DNA from: Frigoribacterium sp. JB110
GTDB lineage: Bacteria > Actinomycetota > Actinomycetes > Actinomycetales > Microbacteriaceae
DNA length: 64,000 nucleotides
Assembly (NCBI RefSeq): GCF_900163665.1
Contig: NZ_FUIA01000026.1
Coordinates: 62,001 to 126,000 of the forward strand
Direction: 5' to 3'
The notes beneath the pieces are model-generated. The model had not been told where the DNA came from. It saw nothing but the letters and a program-made list of their open reading frames with translations, and ran no database searches. A program made the translations under genes and the position numbers. Positions within the stretch are counted from its first letter, which is position 1, and each line of letters opens with the position of its first letter. Positions 51,706-60,316 of the stretch are shown piece by piece.

Positions 51706-52655
51706 TCCTGTTCCGCGGAGCGAACGAGGTGCCTGATGGCTTCGGCGAATCGATCGTCGCGATCGGCAAGTTCGACGGTGTGCACGCGGGGCACAGGGCG
51801 ATCATCGACCGGATGATCGTGGCGTCGGCCGCGGGGGAGCGCCGCACCGTCGCGGTGACCTTCGATCGCAACCCGCTCGCGGTGCTCGCACCGGATCGCT
51901 GCCCGAAGCCGCTGGTCGGCACGAGGCAGAAAGCAGAGCTGCTCGCGGCGACCGGCATCGACGCCACCCTGATGCTCACCTTCGATGAGAGCCTCGCCCG
52001 AGAGGAGGCGGAGACCTTCGCTCGGCGGGTGCTCGTCGACGCGCTCCGCGCCCGCCACGTGCTCGTCGGCCGTGACTTCCGGTTCGGCGCCCGCGGGGCA
52101 GGAGATGCCGCTCTGCTGGAGCGGTTGGGCGCGGAGCACGGCTTCGTCGTCGACGTGATCGACGACATCGCGAGTGAGGGTGAGCGGCGGCGGGTGTCGT
52201 CGACCTGGGTGCGCGAACTGCTCACGGCCGGTGATGTCGCGCGCGCGGCCAAGCTGCTCGGCCGGCTCCCCTCGGTGACCGGCGAGGTCGTGCACGGCTT
52301 CAAGCGCGGCCGTGAGCTGGGTTTCCCCACCGCGAACCTGTCGTCGGAATCCGAGGGCTTCGTGCCAGCCGACGGCGTCTACGCCGGATGGCTCGTCGCG
52401 GCCAGGCCAGAACTCGGCAACACGCGCTACCCCGCCGCGATCTCGGTCGGCGCCAATCCCACGTTCAGCGACGTCGACGAATCGCAGGTCGAGGCGTACG
52501 TGCTCGATGAGACCGAGCTCGATCTGTACGGTGCGCGCGTCGATGTGGAGTTCGCACATCGCATTCGCGGCATGGAGGCGTTCGACGGCCTCGACTCCCT
52601 GATCACCCAGATGCGCGACGACGTCGCCCGCACCCGTGAGCTCCTCGGCACCTGA
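51702..52655 (+). CDS. ribF: Bifunctional riboflavin kinase / FAD synthetase
   Basis: Makes FMN from riboflavin and FAD from FMN. The 317 residues have an N-terminal nucleotidyltransferase domain (VAIGKFDGVHAGHRAIIDR, VGRDFRFGARGAGD, SSTWVRELLTAGDVARAAKLLGR) and a C-terminal kinase domain (ELGFPTANL, VPADGVYAGWL, SVGANPTF, VDVEFAHRIRGMEAFDG). ATG 51702 overlaps the previous stop. It is convergent with deoC. FAD supply serves the flavoproteins elsewhere in this window, but no regulatory link is visible and no FMN riboswitch was recognised. Confidence 0.96.
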   Translation: MILFRGANEVPDGFGESIVAIGKFDGVHAGHRAIIDRMIVASAAGERRTVAVTFDRNPLAVLAPDRCPKPLVGTRQKAELLAATGIDATLMLTFDESLAREEAETFARRVLVDALRARHVLVGRDFRFGARGAGDAALLERLGAEHGFVVDVIDDIASEGERRRVSSTWVRELLTAGDVARAAKLLGRLPSVTGEVVHGFKRGRELGFPTANLSSESEGFVPADGVYAGWLVAARPELGNTRYPAAISVGANPTFSDVDESQVEAYVLDETELDLYGARVDVEFAHRIRGMEAFDGLDSLITQMRDDVARTRELLGT

Positions 52656-52696
52656 TCTCGCCCACTCCGCCCGTGCCGCGCGAGTGCCTATGAAAT

Positions 52697-52732
52697 TCGC
52701 GAGTGCCTACGCTGCTGCATAGGCACTCGCGA
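52697..52732. terminator. Two-way hairpin between ribF and deoC
   Basis: A perfect 13-base stem (52697-52709 with 52720-52732) with a 10-base loop. It is nested in a larger imperfect inverted repeat (about 52685-52743) and a 12-base direct repeat (52679 and 52698). Both flanking genes end towards it. Confidence 0.65.
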
Positions 52733-52774
52733 GAAACGTAGGCGTTCGAGGGGCGCAGCCCGGGAGGCGCGGCG

Positions 52775-53494
52775 TCAGTAGGAGCTGGTGTCCTCGGTGC
52801 CGGAAGCCTCGGTGCCTGCGGCACGGGAGCGCGCCTCGGAGAGGATCGTCGCGGCAGCCGAGGTGCCGAGTCGTGTGGCGCCCGCGTCGAGCATGGCGGT
52901 CGCGGAGTCGAGCCCTCGCACGCCGCCGGACGCCTTCACCTGCACTGCCGACGACACGGTCGCGCGCATGAGTGCGACGTGCTCCACAGTGGCGCCGCCG
53001 CCGGCGAAGCCCGTCGACGTCTTCACGAACGTGGCGCCTGCCTCCTCAGCGAGGCGGCTTCCGCGCTCGATCTGCTCGAGGTCGAGCAGGCTCGTCTCGA
53101 GGATCACCTTGGTGACCGCTCCTGCTGCTGCGTGCACAACGGCCGCGATGTCCTCGCGCACCGTGACGTCGAAGCCGGAGCGCAGCGCAGCGATGTTGAT
53201 GACCATGTCGAACTCGCTCGCGCCGTCTTGAGCCGCACTGCGCACCTCGGCGACCTTCGCTGCGGTGGACGTGGTGCCGTGCGGGAACCCGATCACTGTG
53301 CCCACGCGAACGCGCGAACCTTCGAGCCGCTCGCACGCGTGGGCGACATCGCTCGGCCTGACGCAGACGCTCCACACGCCCCATTCCGCTGCGACGTCGA
53401 GTTCGCGATCCACATCGATGCGCGTGAGCTCGGGCTTCAGGACGGCGTGGTCGATGGTCTGAGCGATCTCGGCCTCTGAGTACGTGCGCGTCAT
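52775..53494 (-). CDS. deoC: Deoxyribose-phosphate aldolase
   Basis: Class I aldolase that splits deoxyribose 5-phosphate into acetaldehyde and glyceraldehyde 3-phosphate, salvaging nucleosides. The 239-residue product has the Schiff-base Lys158 in TFVKTSTGFAGGG, and VQVKASGGVRG for the second lysine. It begins YSEAEIAQTIDHAVLKPELTRIDVD, typical of DeoC. TAGGCT six bases before the start suggests a leaderless message. The last 15 residues (Ala/Glu/Thr-rich) extend beyond the usual end. Confidence 0.95.
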   Translation of the reverse strand: MTRTYSEAEIAQTIDHAVLKPELTRIDVDRELDVAAEWGVWSVCVRPSDVAHACERLEGSRVRVGTVIGFPHGTTSTAAKVAEVRSAAQDGASEFDMVINIAALRSGFDVTVREDIAAVVHAAAGAVTKVILETSLLDLEQIERGSRLAEEAGATFVKTSTGFAGGGATVEHVALMRATVSSAVQVKASGGVRGLDSATAMLDAGATRLGTSAAATILSEARSRAAGTEASGTEDTSSY

Positions 53495-53500
53495 GCCCTC

Positions 53501-53506
53501 AGCCTA
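53501..53506 (-). promoter_or_regulatory. -10 box of deoC (leaderless type)
   Basis: TAGGCT on the minus strand, six bases before the ATG at 53494. Confidence 0.5.
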
Positions 53507-53559
53507 TGCCAGGGCCGGAAGCTCAGGACGGCGAACGGGAACAGCAGCACTGGCGGGGA

Positions 53560-53576
53560 ATACCCCAGGGGGGTAT
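53560..53576. promoter_or_regulatory. CsoR-type copper operator upstream of copA
   Basis: ATACCCC (53560-53566) and GGGGTAT (53570-53576) around AGG match the G/C-core, TA-flanked pattern of CsoR sites. A TATGCT -10 box (53574-53579) overlaps its right arm, so binding would block copA. No csoR gene is in the window. Confidence 0.65.
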
Positions 53577-53624
53577 GCTGTTCCTGTCGATGAGGAACGA
53601 TCCTCGTCGACGAAGGGAATCGAC

Positions 53625-55862
53625 ATGAGCACCACGACCGACCACAGCCCGCAGCCCGCGCGCGGCGTCGTCCTCGACATCGAGGGCATGACGTGCGCGA
53701 GCTGCGTTGCGCGCGTCGAGAAGCGATTGCAGAAGGTTCCGGGTGTTGAGGCCGCTGTGAACCTCGCCACGGAATCGGCCAAGGTGTCTGCACCAGCCGA
53801 TGTGGACGGCGCTGCGCTGGTGGATGCCGTTCGCTCCGCGGGATACGCCGCGACCGTGCGCAGCGACGATGCCTCTCGCGACGACGAGCACGAGCACGAG
53901 ACGCACCACGCAGGAGGCCACGGCGGCCACGACCACGACGTCGAGGATCGGCCAGGAGCGACGACGCTCCTGACCAGGCTCGTCGTCAGCGCGATCCTCT
54001 CCGCTCCCGTGCTCGTCGTGTCGATGATTCCGGCGATCCACTTCCCCGGATGGGAGTGGATGGCGCTCGTCCTCACAATCCCGGTCGTGCTGTGGGGCGG
54101 TTGGCCGTTCCACCGCGCCACCTTCCAGAACGCCCGGCACGGTGCGATGACGATGGACACCCTCATCACCCTCGGCACGGTCGCTGCGCTCGCCTGGAGC
54201 GTCTGGGCGACGCCGACCGGCGCTCACGTGTACTACGAGGTCGCAGCCATCGTCACGGTGTTCCTGCTGGCGGGTCGATTCATCGAGCAGCGCTCGCGCC
54301 GCCGCGCCGGTGCCGCCCTGCGCGCGCTGATGGAACTGGGCGCGGACGAGGTGACGCGTGCGATGGCCGACGGCGCGGACGGCGAGGTGATTCCGACCTC
54401 GCTGCTGCGGCTCGACGATCTGTTCCTCGCGCGTCCAGGCGAGCGCATCGCCGCCGACGGCGTGGTGGTCTCCGGTGGTGCGGCGGTGGACGCCAGCGCG
54501 ATGACAGGGGAGTCCGTTCCCGTCACGGCTGCCGTGGGCGATGCCGTCACCGGCGGCACGATCGCCGTCGACGGACGGCTGGTGATCAGGGCAACAGCGG
54601 TCGGCGCCGACACGCGTCTGGCGCACATGGCGCGACTCGTCGAAGACGCGCAGGCGGCCAAGGGACGCGTGCAGCGGCTCGCGGACCGCATCTCGTCCGT
54701 GTTCGTCCCGGTCGTGATCGCCCTGTCGATCATCACACTCGTCGCATGGCTCGCTTTCGGCGGCAGCATCGATCAGGCGCTCACGGCCGCGATCGCTGTG
54801 CTGATCATCGCCTGCCCGTGCGCACTCGGTCTGGCAACCCCCGTCGCGATCCTGGTCGGCACCGGCCGCGGCGCCCAGCTGGGCGTGCTCGTGACAGGGC
54901 CGGAGGCGATCGAGACAGCAGGGCGCATCGACACGGTCGTTCTCGACAAGACGGGAACCGTGACGAGCGGCCGGATGAGTGTGAGCGGTGTCGCCGTCGC
55001 CGATGGCGCGGATCGCGATGAGGTCCTGCGCATGGCCGGTGCGTTGGAGACCGGATCTCAGCACCCGCTGGCCGCAGCCGTCGTCGCAGAAGCAGGTCGC
55101 GGCCTGCCCTCGGTCGACGGCTTCCGCAGCCACTCCGGTCGCGGTGTGACCGGGACAGTGTCCGGCAGCGACGCGTTCGCCGGCAGTCTCGCTCTGGCGC
55201 ACGAGCTGGGCGCGGACGTGCCGGATGTCGTGGCCGATGCTGCGGCGAACGCGACGGGAACCGTCGTGGTCGTCGGCTGGGTCGAACGCGGTGAGAGTCT
55301 CGCCGCGCGCGGGGTGATCGAGGTGTCCGACACGGTGCGCGACGACAGCGCGGCAGCGATCGCCGAACTGCACGGACTCGGTCTCGACGTGGTGCTGCTG
55401 ACGGGAGACGCCGAACGGGTCGCACGGAAGGTGGCCGGCGAGGTCGGCATCGACCGGGTGTCGGCTGGAGCGACGCCGGAGGACAAGATCGTCGAGGTGC
55501 GCAGACTGCGGGAGGCAGGCCACAGGGTCGCGATGGTCGGAGACGGCGTCAACGACTCCGCGGCGCTCGCCGCGGCCGACCTCGGCATCGCGATGGGCGG
55601 GGGGACCGACGCCGCCCGCCACGCCAGCGACGTCACGCTGGTGCGCGAGTCGCTCACCGCCGTCGCCGATGCCGTGAGGCTGTCCAGGCGGATGATGTCG
55701 ATCATCCGCGGCAACCTCTTCTGGGCGTTCGGGTACAACGTTGCGGCGATCCCCCTCGCCGCGCTCGGGCTGCTCAATCCGATGATCGCCGGCGCGGCGA
55801 TGGCGTTCTCCAGCGTGTTCGTCGTCCTGAACAGCCTGCGCCTGCGGCGGTTCCAGCGCTGA
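53625..55862 (+). CDS. copA: Copper-translocating P1B-type ATPase
   Basis: Copper-exporting P-type ATPase, 745 residues, in the cell membrane. One N-terminal heavy-metal domain has MTCASC (Cys24/Cys27). A histidine- and aspartate-rich linker follows at about 86-105, before eight membrane segments. The ion site CPC is at 397-399. The phosphorylation loop DKTGT begins at Asp441, with TGES and the SQHPLAAAV nucleotide loop, and GDGVND at 639-644. It is preceded by a CsoR-like operator and a GAAGGGAA site. The His-rich linker could bind copper or zinc. A terminator follows. Confidence 0.95.
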   Translation: MSTTTDHSPQPARGVVLDIEGMTCASCVARVEKRLQKVPGVEAAVNLATESAKVSAPADVDGAALVDAVRSAGYAATVRSDDASRDDEHEHETHHAGGHGGHDHDVEDRPGATTLLTRLVVSAILSAPVLVVSMIPAIHFPGWEWMALVLTIPVVLWGGWPFHRATFQNARHGAMTMDTLITLGTVAALAWSVWATPTGAHVYYEVAAIVTVFLLAGRFIEQRSRRRAGAALRALMELGADEVTRAMADGADGEVIPTSLLRLDDLFLARPGERIAADGVVVSGGAAVDASAMTGESVPVTAAVGDAVTGGTIAVDGRLVIRATAVGADTRLAHMARLVEDAQAAKGRVQRLADRISSVFVPVVIALSIITLVAWLAFGGSIDQALTAAIAVLIIACPCALGLATPVAILVGTGRGAQLGVLVTGPEAIETAGRIDTVVLDKTGTVTSGRMSVSGVAVADGADRDEVLRMAGALETGSQHPLAAAVVAEAGRGLPSVDGFRSHSGRGVTGTVSGSDAFAGSLALAHELGADVPDVVADAAANATGTVVVVGWVERGESLAARGVIEVSDTVRDDSAAAIAELHGLGLDVVLLTGDAERVARKVAGEVGIDRVSAGATPEDKIVEVRRLREAGHRVAMVGDGVNDSAALAAADLGIAMGGGTDAARHASDVTLVRESLTAVADAVRLSRRMMSIIRGNLFWAFGYNVAAIPLAALGLLNPMIAGAAMAFSSVFVVLNSLRLRRFQR

Positions 55863-55870
55863 GACAGATG

Positions 55871-55902
55871 GAGCGGCGAGTCTCGCATGAGACTCGCCGC
55901 TC
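55871..55902 (+). terminator. Terminator of copA
   Basis: A perfect 14-base stem (55871-55884 with 55889-55902, loop GCAT) starts eight bases after the copA stop, followed by TGCTGTGT. Confidence 0.8.
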
Positions 55903-55926
55903 TGCTGTGTCGGCGGTGCGAACGGG

Positions 55927-55955
55927 TTGACACGTTCATCCCGGGTAATGATAAT
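55927..55955 (+). promoter_or_regulatory. Promoter of the metallophore ABC operon
   Basis: TTGACA (55927-55932) and GATAAT (55950-55955) are separated by exactly 17 bases, close to the consensus vegetative promoter. It is the best-formed promoter in the window. Confidence 0.7.
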
Positions 55956-55968
55956 GGTTACTGTTATG
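55950..55968. promoter_or_regulatory. Fur/Zur-like box overlapping the operon promoter
   Basis: GATAATGGTTACTGTTATG covers the -10 and transcription start. The 17-base core ATAATGGTTACTGTTAT is a near-palindrome (12 of 16 non-central positions symmetrical), and the site shares 13 of 19 bases with the classic Fur consensus. It does not look like the DtxR box usual for iron control in actinobacteria, so zinc control by Zur is the better guess. Confidence 0.5.
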
Positions 55969-55994
55969 ATCACGCCTTTCCGCTCCGTACGTCT

Positions 55995-57104
55995 GTGAGA
56001 AGCGCGTCGACGGTGCCCGCGCGCCCTGAGGCATCGGCGACTCCGAATCGCGGAGCGGGATGGGCAGCGCGGCCGGGTGGATTGGCCGCCATCGTCATCG
56101 GGCTCTGCGCGGTGCTGATCGTCTCGGCGCTTGCGGCGATCGGGCTGGGATCCGCTGTCGTGCCGCCGGGGGACACCGTGCGCTACCTCTGGTCCGCGGT
56201 CACCGGCGCGACGATCACGGCGGATGAGGTCACTCGGTATCAGATCATCTGGCAGATTCGGGCGCCCAGGGTGCTGCTCGCCGTCGTCGTGGGGGCGGGA
56301 CTCGCGGCGGTCGGCGCGGCGATTCAGTCACTCGTGCGCAACTCGCTTGCCGATCCCTACATCCTGGGAGTCTCCTCAGGTGCTTCGGTCGGTGCGGTCA
56401 CGGTGTCGCTCTTCGGCGCACTGTCGGGGCTGGGGATCTACGCCGTTTCGGTCGGGGCGTTCCTCGGCGCGATCGGAGCAACGATCCTGGTCTATGCGAT
56501 CGCCCATGGCAGGGGCGGAGTCAGCCCGCTCCGGCTCGTCCTCACGGGTGTGGCAGTGTCCTTCGGCTTCCAGGCGGTGATGAGCGTGATGATCTATTTC
56601 GCTCCGAACAGCGAAGCCACGGGGACGGTGCTGTTCTGGACGATGGGATCGTTCGGGGCGGCGACCTGGGGGTCGCTGCCCATCGCTGCGGTCTTCGTCA
56701 TCGCAGGGATCGCGCTGCTGCGCCGATACGGCCGCTCGCTCGACGTGATGTCGTTCGGCGATGAGACCGCGGCGAGCCTCGGTATCGACGCGACGCGCAA
56801 TCGCAAGGCACTGTTCGTCGTGACGGCGCTGATGACGGGAGCGATGGTCGCCGTCAGCGGCGCCATCGGCTTCGTCGGGCTGGTGATCCCGCACATCACC
56901 CGGATGCTGATCGGTGCGACCCATGCGCGTCTGCTGCTCGTGACGCCATTCATCGGAGCGATTCTGATGGTGTGGGTGGATCTGCTGGCCCGCACACTCG
57001 TCGCGCCGCGGGAGCTGCCGCTGGGCGTGTTGACCGCGATCATCGGGGTTCCCGTGTTCATCATCCTGATGCGCCGCAACGGCTACGTGTTCGGGGAGCG
57101 ATGA
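55995..57104 (+). CDS. FecCD-family metallophore/metal ABC transporter permease
   Basis: Membrane channel of an importer for siderophore, cobalamin or similar metal complexes; about 369 residues with around ten membrane segments. Blocks include RYQIIWQIRAPRVLLAVVVGAGLAAVGAAIQSLVRNSLADPYILGVSSGASVGA and VAVSGAIGFVGLVIPHITRMLIG, followed by LLARTLVAPRELPLGVLTAIIGVPVFIILMRR, all typical of the FecCD fold. The start is not certain: GTG 55995 or GTG 56013, with weak ribosome-binding sites. The promoter and Fur/Zur-like box lie just upstream. Overlap with the ATPase gene is ATGA. Confidence 0.9.
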   Translation: MRSASTVPARPEASATPNRGAGWAARPGGLAAIVIGLCAVLIVSALAAIGLGSAVVPPGDTVRYLWSAVTGATITADEVTRYQIIWQIRAPRVLLAVVVGAGLAAVGAAIQSLVRNSLADPYILGVSSGASVGAVTVSLFGALSGLGIYAVSVGAFLGAIGATILVYAIAHGRGGVSPLRLVLTGVAVSFGFQAVMSVMIYFAPNSEATGTVLFWTMGSFGAATWGSLPIAAVFVIAGIALLRRYGRSLDVMSFGDETAASLGIDATRNRKALFVVTALMTGAMVAVSGAIGFVGLVIPHITRMLIGATHARLLLVTPFIGAILMVWVDLLARTLVAPRELPLGVLTAIIGVPVFIILMRRNGYVFGER

Positions 57105-57907
57105 TGGACCTGCAGATCGACGACCTGACGGTCACAGTCGACGGACGCGACCTCGTCGATCGCCTGAGCCTGATGGTGCCTGTCGGTGAGGTCGTCGGCC
57201 TGGTCGGCCCGAACGGGTCGGGGAAATCCACCGCATTGCGCTGTGTGTATCGTGCGCTCGCACCCACCGGAGGCGTCATCCGGATCGGCGGAGACGATAT
57301 TCGTGGGCTTCCTCTTCACGACAGCGCCCAGCGGGTGGCCGCGCTGACCCAGCAGGGCGGCGCGGACTTCGACTTCACGGTCGAGGAGGTCGTCGCACTG
57401 GGCCGCACCCCGCACAAAAAGGGAAACGAGCCGCTCACGGACGTCGAGCGCGCCCAGTGCGCGACGGCGATGGAGCAGATGGACGTTCTCGGTCTCGCGC
57501 ATCGGGGAATCATGGAGCTCTCAGGCGGCGAGAAGCAGCGCGTCCTGATCGCGCGGGCACTTGTGCAGGAGCCGAGCGTTCTGGTCCTGGACGAACCGAC
57601 CAACCATCTGGACCTGCGGCACCAGATCCAGCTCCTCGGCCATCTGCGTCGGAGCGGGCTCACCGTCGTGGTCGTCCTGCACGATCTGAACCTCGCTGCG
57701 GCGGCATGCGACCGGATCGGCGTCCTCGCCGAGGGGCGTCTGGTCGCCAGCGGCGCGCCTCGCGACGTGCTCTCCGAGCAGTTGATCGCGGACGTGTTCG
57801 GAGTGTCAGTCTCCGTTGTCAGTCACCTGCTCACCGGAGACCCACAGCTTCTGTTCGCACTCACGGGCGACGACATCCAGCCGAGAGTCGGCTCAACTCG
57901 AAGGTGA
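57101..57907 (+). CDS. Metallophore ABC transporter ATP-binding protein
   Basis: Cytoplasmic ATPase, 268 residues, of the FecE/BtuD group. Walker A is LVGPNGSGKSTALR, Q-loop ALTQQGGADFDFTVEEVVALGRTPHK, signature LSGGEKQRVLIARAL, Walker B VLDEPTNHLD, switch VVLHDLNLAA. Starts at ATG 57101 or ATG 57104; both follow GGGGAGCG. It is translated with the permease and followed by the binding protein 13 bases on. Confidence 0.94.
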   Translation: MMDLQIDDLTVTVDGRDLVDRLSLMVPVGEVVGLVGPNGSGKSTALRCVYRALAPTGGVIRIGGDDIRGLPLHDSAQRVAALTQQGGADFDFTVEEVVALGRTPHKKGNEPLTDVERAQCATAMEQMDVLGLAHRGIMELSGGEKQRVLIARALVQEPSVLVLDEPTNHLDLRHQIQLLGHLRRSGLTVVVVLHDLNLAAAACDRIGVLAEGRLVASGAPRDVLSEQLIADVFGVSVSVVSHLLTGDPQLLFALTGDDIQPRVGSTRR

Positions 57908-57920
57908 AGGGAACACAGCA

Positions 57921-58937
57921 ATGACATCACGGGGACGACACAGGAGAGATGCCGCGGCTGTCTCGGTTGTCGCAGGCGCGCTGATCCTCACCGGATGCGG
58001 AGCCCAGGTAGAAGCATCGGACGGCGCAGAGGGTGCCGCTGGCACGACGACTGTGAACCGGTGCGGTGAGCCGGTGGAGTACACCACACCGCAGCGTGCG
58101 GTCGCATACGAGGGAGGCAGCGCCGACAAGATGTTCGCCCTCGGTCTCACCGATCATGTGCTGGGCTATGTCCTGCCTCCCGCGAACCCGCCGGTGAGCG
58201 AGTCGCCGTGGGCGGCGGAGTACGAGAAGGTCGAGTTCCTCTCCGACGATCTGCTCAACCGTGAGCTCGTGGTCGACGCGAACGCGGACTTCGTCGTCGC
58301 CGGGTGGAACTCGGGGTTCTCAGACTCTCGCGGCATCACGCCGGAGATACTCGACACGCTGGGCATCCAGAGCTTCATGCACGCAGAGTCGTGCTTCAAC
58401 TATCCGGGGTTCCCTGAGCAGCACACGCCGTTCGAGAGCCTCTACGCTGATCTGGAACGACTCGGGCAGATCTTCGGCGTCGAGGATCGTGCAGAGGAAC
58501 TGATCGGCGAATATCAGGAACGGGTCGCGGCCGTCGAGGATCACGCTCCTGAGGGGGACCCGATCGACGTGTTCCTGTACGACTTCGGCACGGACAAACC
58601 GTTCACGGCGGCCAAGCATGTGCCGCCGAACGACATCATCCGACTCGCTGGAGGCGAGAACATCTTCGGAGACGTGGAGGCGCGCTGGACCGAAGCCAGC
58701 TGGGAGGCCGTCGTCGAGGCCGAGCCCGAGGTGGTGATCATCCTCGAATACCAGGATCAGCCCGCACAGGAGAAGATCGACTTCCTGAAGTCCAACCCCG
58801 CCACGGCGGCGCTCCCCGCGGTCGCGAACGACGACTTCTACGTGCTCGACTACAACGAGGCGATCTCGAGCCCGCGCAACATCGACGGTCTGGAAGGCTT
58901 CGCCGACTTCCTCCGTGATCACGCCGAATCCCGCTGA
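57921..58937 (+). CDS. Metallophore-binding lipoprotein (FecB/BtuF type)
   Basis: Surface receptor of the importer, 338 residues. The signal sequence ends in the lipobox ALILTGC. The body is the two-lobed helical-linker fold of the periplasmic-binding protein family PF01497: NRCGEPVEYTTPQRAVAYEGGSADKMFALGLTDHVLGYV, and the central GENIFGDVEARWTEASWEAVVEAEPEVVIIL. Cys pairs (NRCG, ESCFN) may form a disulfide. The ligand could be a metal-siderophore complex or cobalamin; the upstream box cannot settle it. GAAGGG precedes ATG 57921. Confidence 0.9.
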   Translation: MTSRGRHRRDAAAVSVVAGALILTGCGAQVEASDGAEGAAGTTTVNRCGEPVEYTTPQRAVAYEGGSADKMFALGLTDHVLGYVLPPANPPVSESPWAAEYEKVEFLSDDLLNRELVVDANADFVVAGWNSGFSDSRGITPEILDTLGIQSFMHAESCFNYPGFPEQHTPFESLYADLERLGQIFGVEDRAEELIGEYQERVAAVEDHAPEGDPIDVFLYDFGTDKPFTAAKHVPPNDIIRLAGGENIFGDVEARWTEASWEAVVEAEPEVVIILEYQDQPAQEKIDFLKSNPATAALPAVANDDFYVLDYNEAISSPRNIDGLEGFADFLRDHAESR

Positions 58938-58941
58938 ACGA

Positions 58942-58985
58942 CGGCGGTCGGGCACTCGAAGCGCGGTGTCGCCGCTCGACCGCCG
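58942..58985 (+). terminator. Hairpin between binding protein and MFS gene
   Basis: CGGCGGTCG (58942-58950) pairs with CGACCGCCG (58977-58985) over a 26-base loop that also pairs partly. It may lower transcription into the MFS gene. Confidence 0.4.
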
Positions 58986-58993
58986 AGGACTCA

Positions 58994-60235
58994 ATGGCTC
59001 CTGTGAACTCTGAATACGAAGCGCGCCCTGCCCCGGATGCTCTGATCATCCGCACGCTGTGGCCGGTGCTCCTCGCCGCGGTGATCGGCCTGTTCCCGTT
59101 CACCGTCTATTCCACGTTTCTCGTCCCGATCTCCGAGGCGGCAGGCCAGGAACTCGCGGTCGTCGGCGTTCTGCGCGGCCTCGGCGGTGTCGCAGCGCTC
59201 ATCGTCGGTGTCGCCCTCGCGCCGCTGATCACTCGTTGGTCGGCTCCGTACACCGCCGCAGCCAGCCTTGCGCTTCTCAGTGCCACGAGCCTGATCGGAA
59301 CCGCTGGGACGCTGCCGGCGCTCGTGGTCTTCTGCGTCGGGATCGGCGCAGCAACTGCCGTTCTCACACCGACGCTGCTGAAGTTCGCGACCGCCGTATT
59401 CGCGCGTCGCGGCGATGCAGGGCGCGCCGCGACCATCGTCACCGCCACGCAGTCGCTCGCCGCTGTCCTCGCCGCCCCGATCATCGGCGCCATCGGCTGG
59501 TGGGGCGGATGGCACGGCGCGCTGTGGGTCACGGCCGGTGCCGCCGCGCTCGTCGCGTTGCTGTTCGTCCGCCCAGGCCGGCGCAGCGGTGTGCTCAGCA
59601 CGCCTCCGCTGCGGTACGCAGAAGCCTTCCTGCTGCTGTGCCGGCGGCCCGACCTCCTCGCCCTCATCGGGATCGCGTTCCTGCGCACGACCGCGTTCAT
59701 GGGATGCCTCGCATTCCTCGCCGCTCACTATCACGATCGATTCGCCCTCGACCCTTCTGCGTTCACACTCGTCTGGACGCTCAGCGGATCGTCGTTCTTC
59801 GTCGGGAACTTCCTCGCCGGGCGCTGGGCCAGGTCCTCAGCCCTGCGGCAGCGGGGTCTGCTCTGCTCCGGCCTTCTCGTCGCCGCGGCGGCCGTCGGCA
59901 TCGTCTTCGCCGCGGAGACGCTGCCGCTCGCGCTGACCGGCACCGCGCTCATGGGCTTCAGCCACGCGATCGTCGCGGCACTCGTCACCACGCTGATCGG
60001 GGATCGCGGTGACGAGCTGATGGCGTCTGCCTACAGCATCAACGCCGCAGGAATGAGCCTCGGAGTCTTCGCCGGCGCGTTCATCGCCGGGATCGGATTC
60101 AGCCTCGGCGCAGGGCCGGGAACGGCGGTCTCGCTGCTCATCCCGACGCTCGGCGCACTCGTGCTGGTTCCGGCCGCCGTGCGAAGGCGCTCGACCGGCA
60201 GCGATGACGCGGGAGCGCCGCAGAGCGTCGGATGA
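58994..60235 (+). CDS. MFS transporter in the metallophore operon
   Basis: Major facilitator superfamily membrane protein, 413 residues with about 12 helices. The first domain starts LWPVLLAAVIGLFPFTVYSTFLVPISEAAGQEL, and the central loop (RPGRRSGVLSTPPLRYAEAFLLLCRRPDLL) joins two six-helix halves. It lies 56 bases after the binding protein on the same strand and may export a metallophore or import its product. The family spans many substrates, so this is inference. The start ATG 58994 has only a weak AGGACT site. Confidence 0.86.
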   Translation: MAPVNSEYEARPAPDALIIRTLWPVLLAAVIGLFPFTVYSTFLVPISEAAGQELAVVGVLRGLGGVAALIVGVALAPLITRWSAPYTAAASLALLSATSLIGTAGTLPALVVFCVGIGAATAVLTPTLLKFATAVFARRGDAGRAATIVTATQSLAAVLAAPIIGAIGWWGGWHGALWVTAGAAALVALLFVRPGRRSGVLSTPPLRYAEAFLLLCRRPDLLALIGIAFLRTTAFMGCLAFLAAHYHDRFALDPSAFTLVWTLSGSSFFVGNFLAGRWARSSALRQRGLLCSGLLVAAAAVGIVFAAETLPLALTGTALMGFSHAIVAALVTTLIGDRGDELMASAYSINAAGMSLGVFAGAFIAGIGFSLGAGPGTAVSLLIPTLGALVLVPAAVRRRSTGSDDAGAPQSVG

Positions 60236-60316
60236 GCCGAATGCGACGCGCTCCGACAGATCGGCCGAGGTGCGCACCGTCCTGCGCGTCGGGCGCTGTC
60301 GGTGCGGTGCCCTGAG

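Noticed and set aside
53523-55973. 816-residue minus-strand frame under copA
   Set aside because: It is a mirror frame of the copper ATPase (His/Arg/Asp-rich, no motifs), as expected from GC-rich codon bias; the plus strand has all P-type ATPase motifs.
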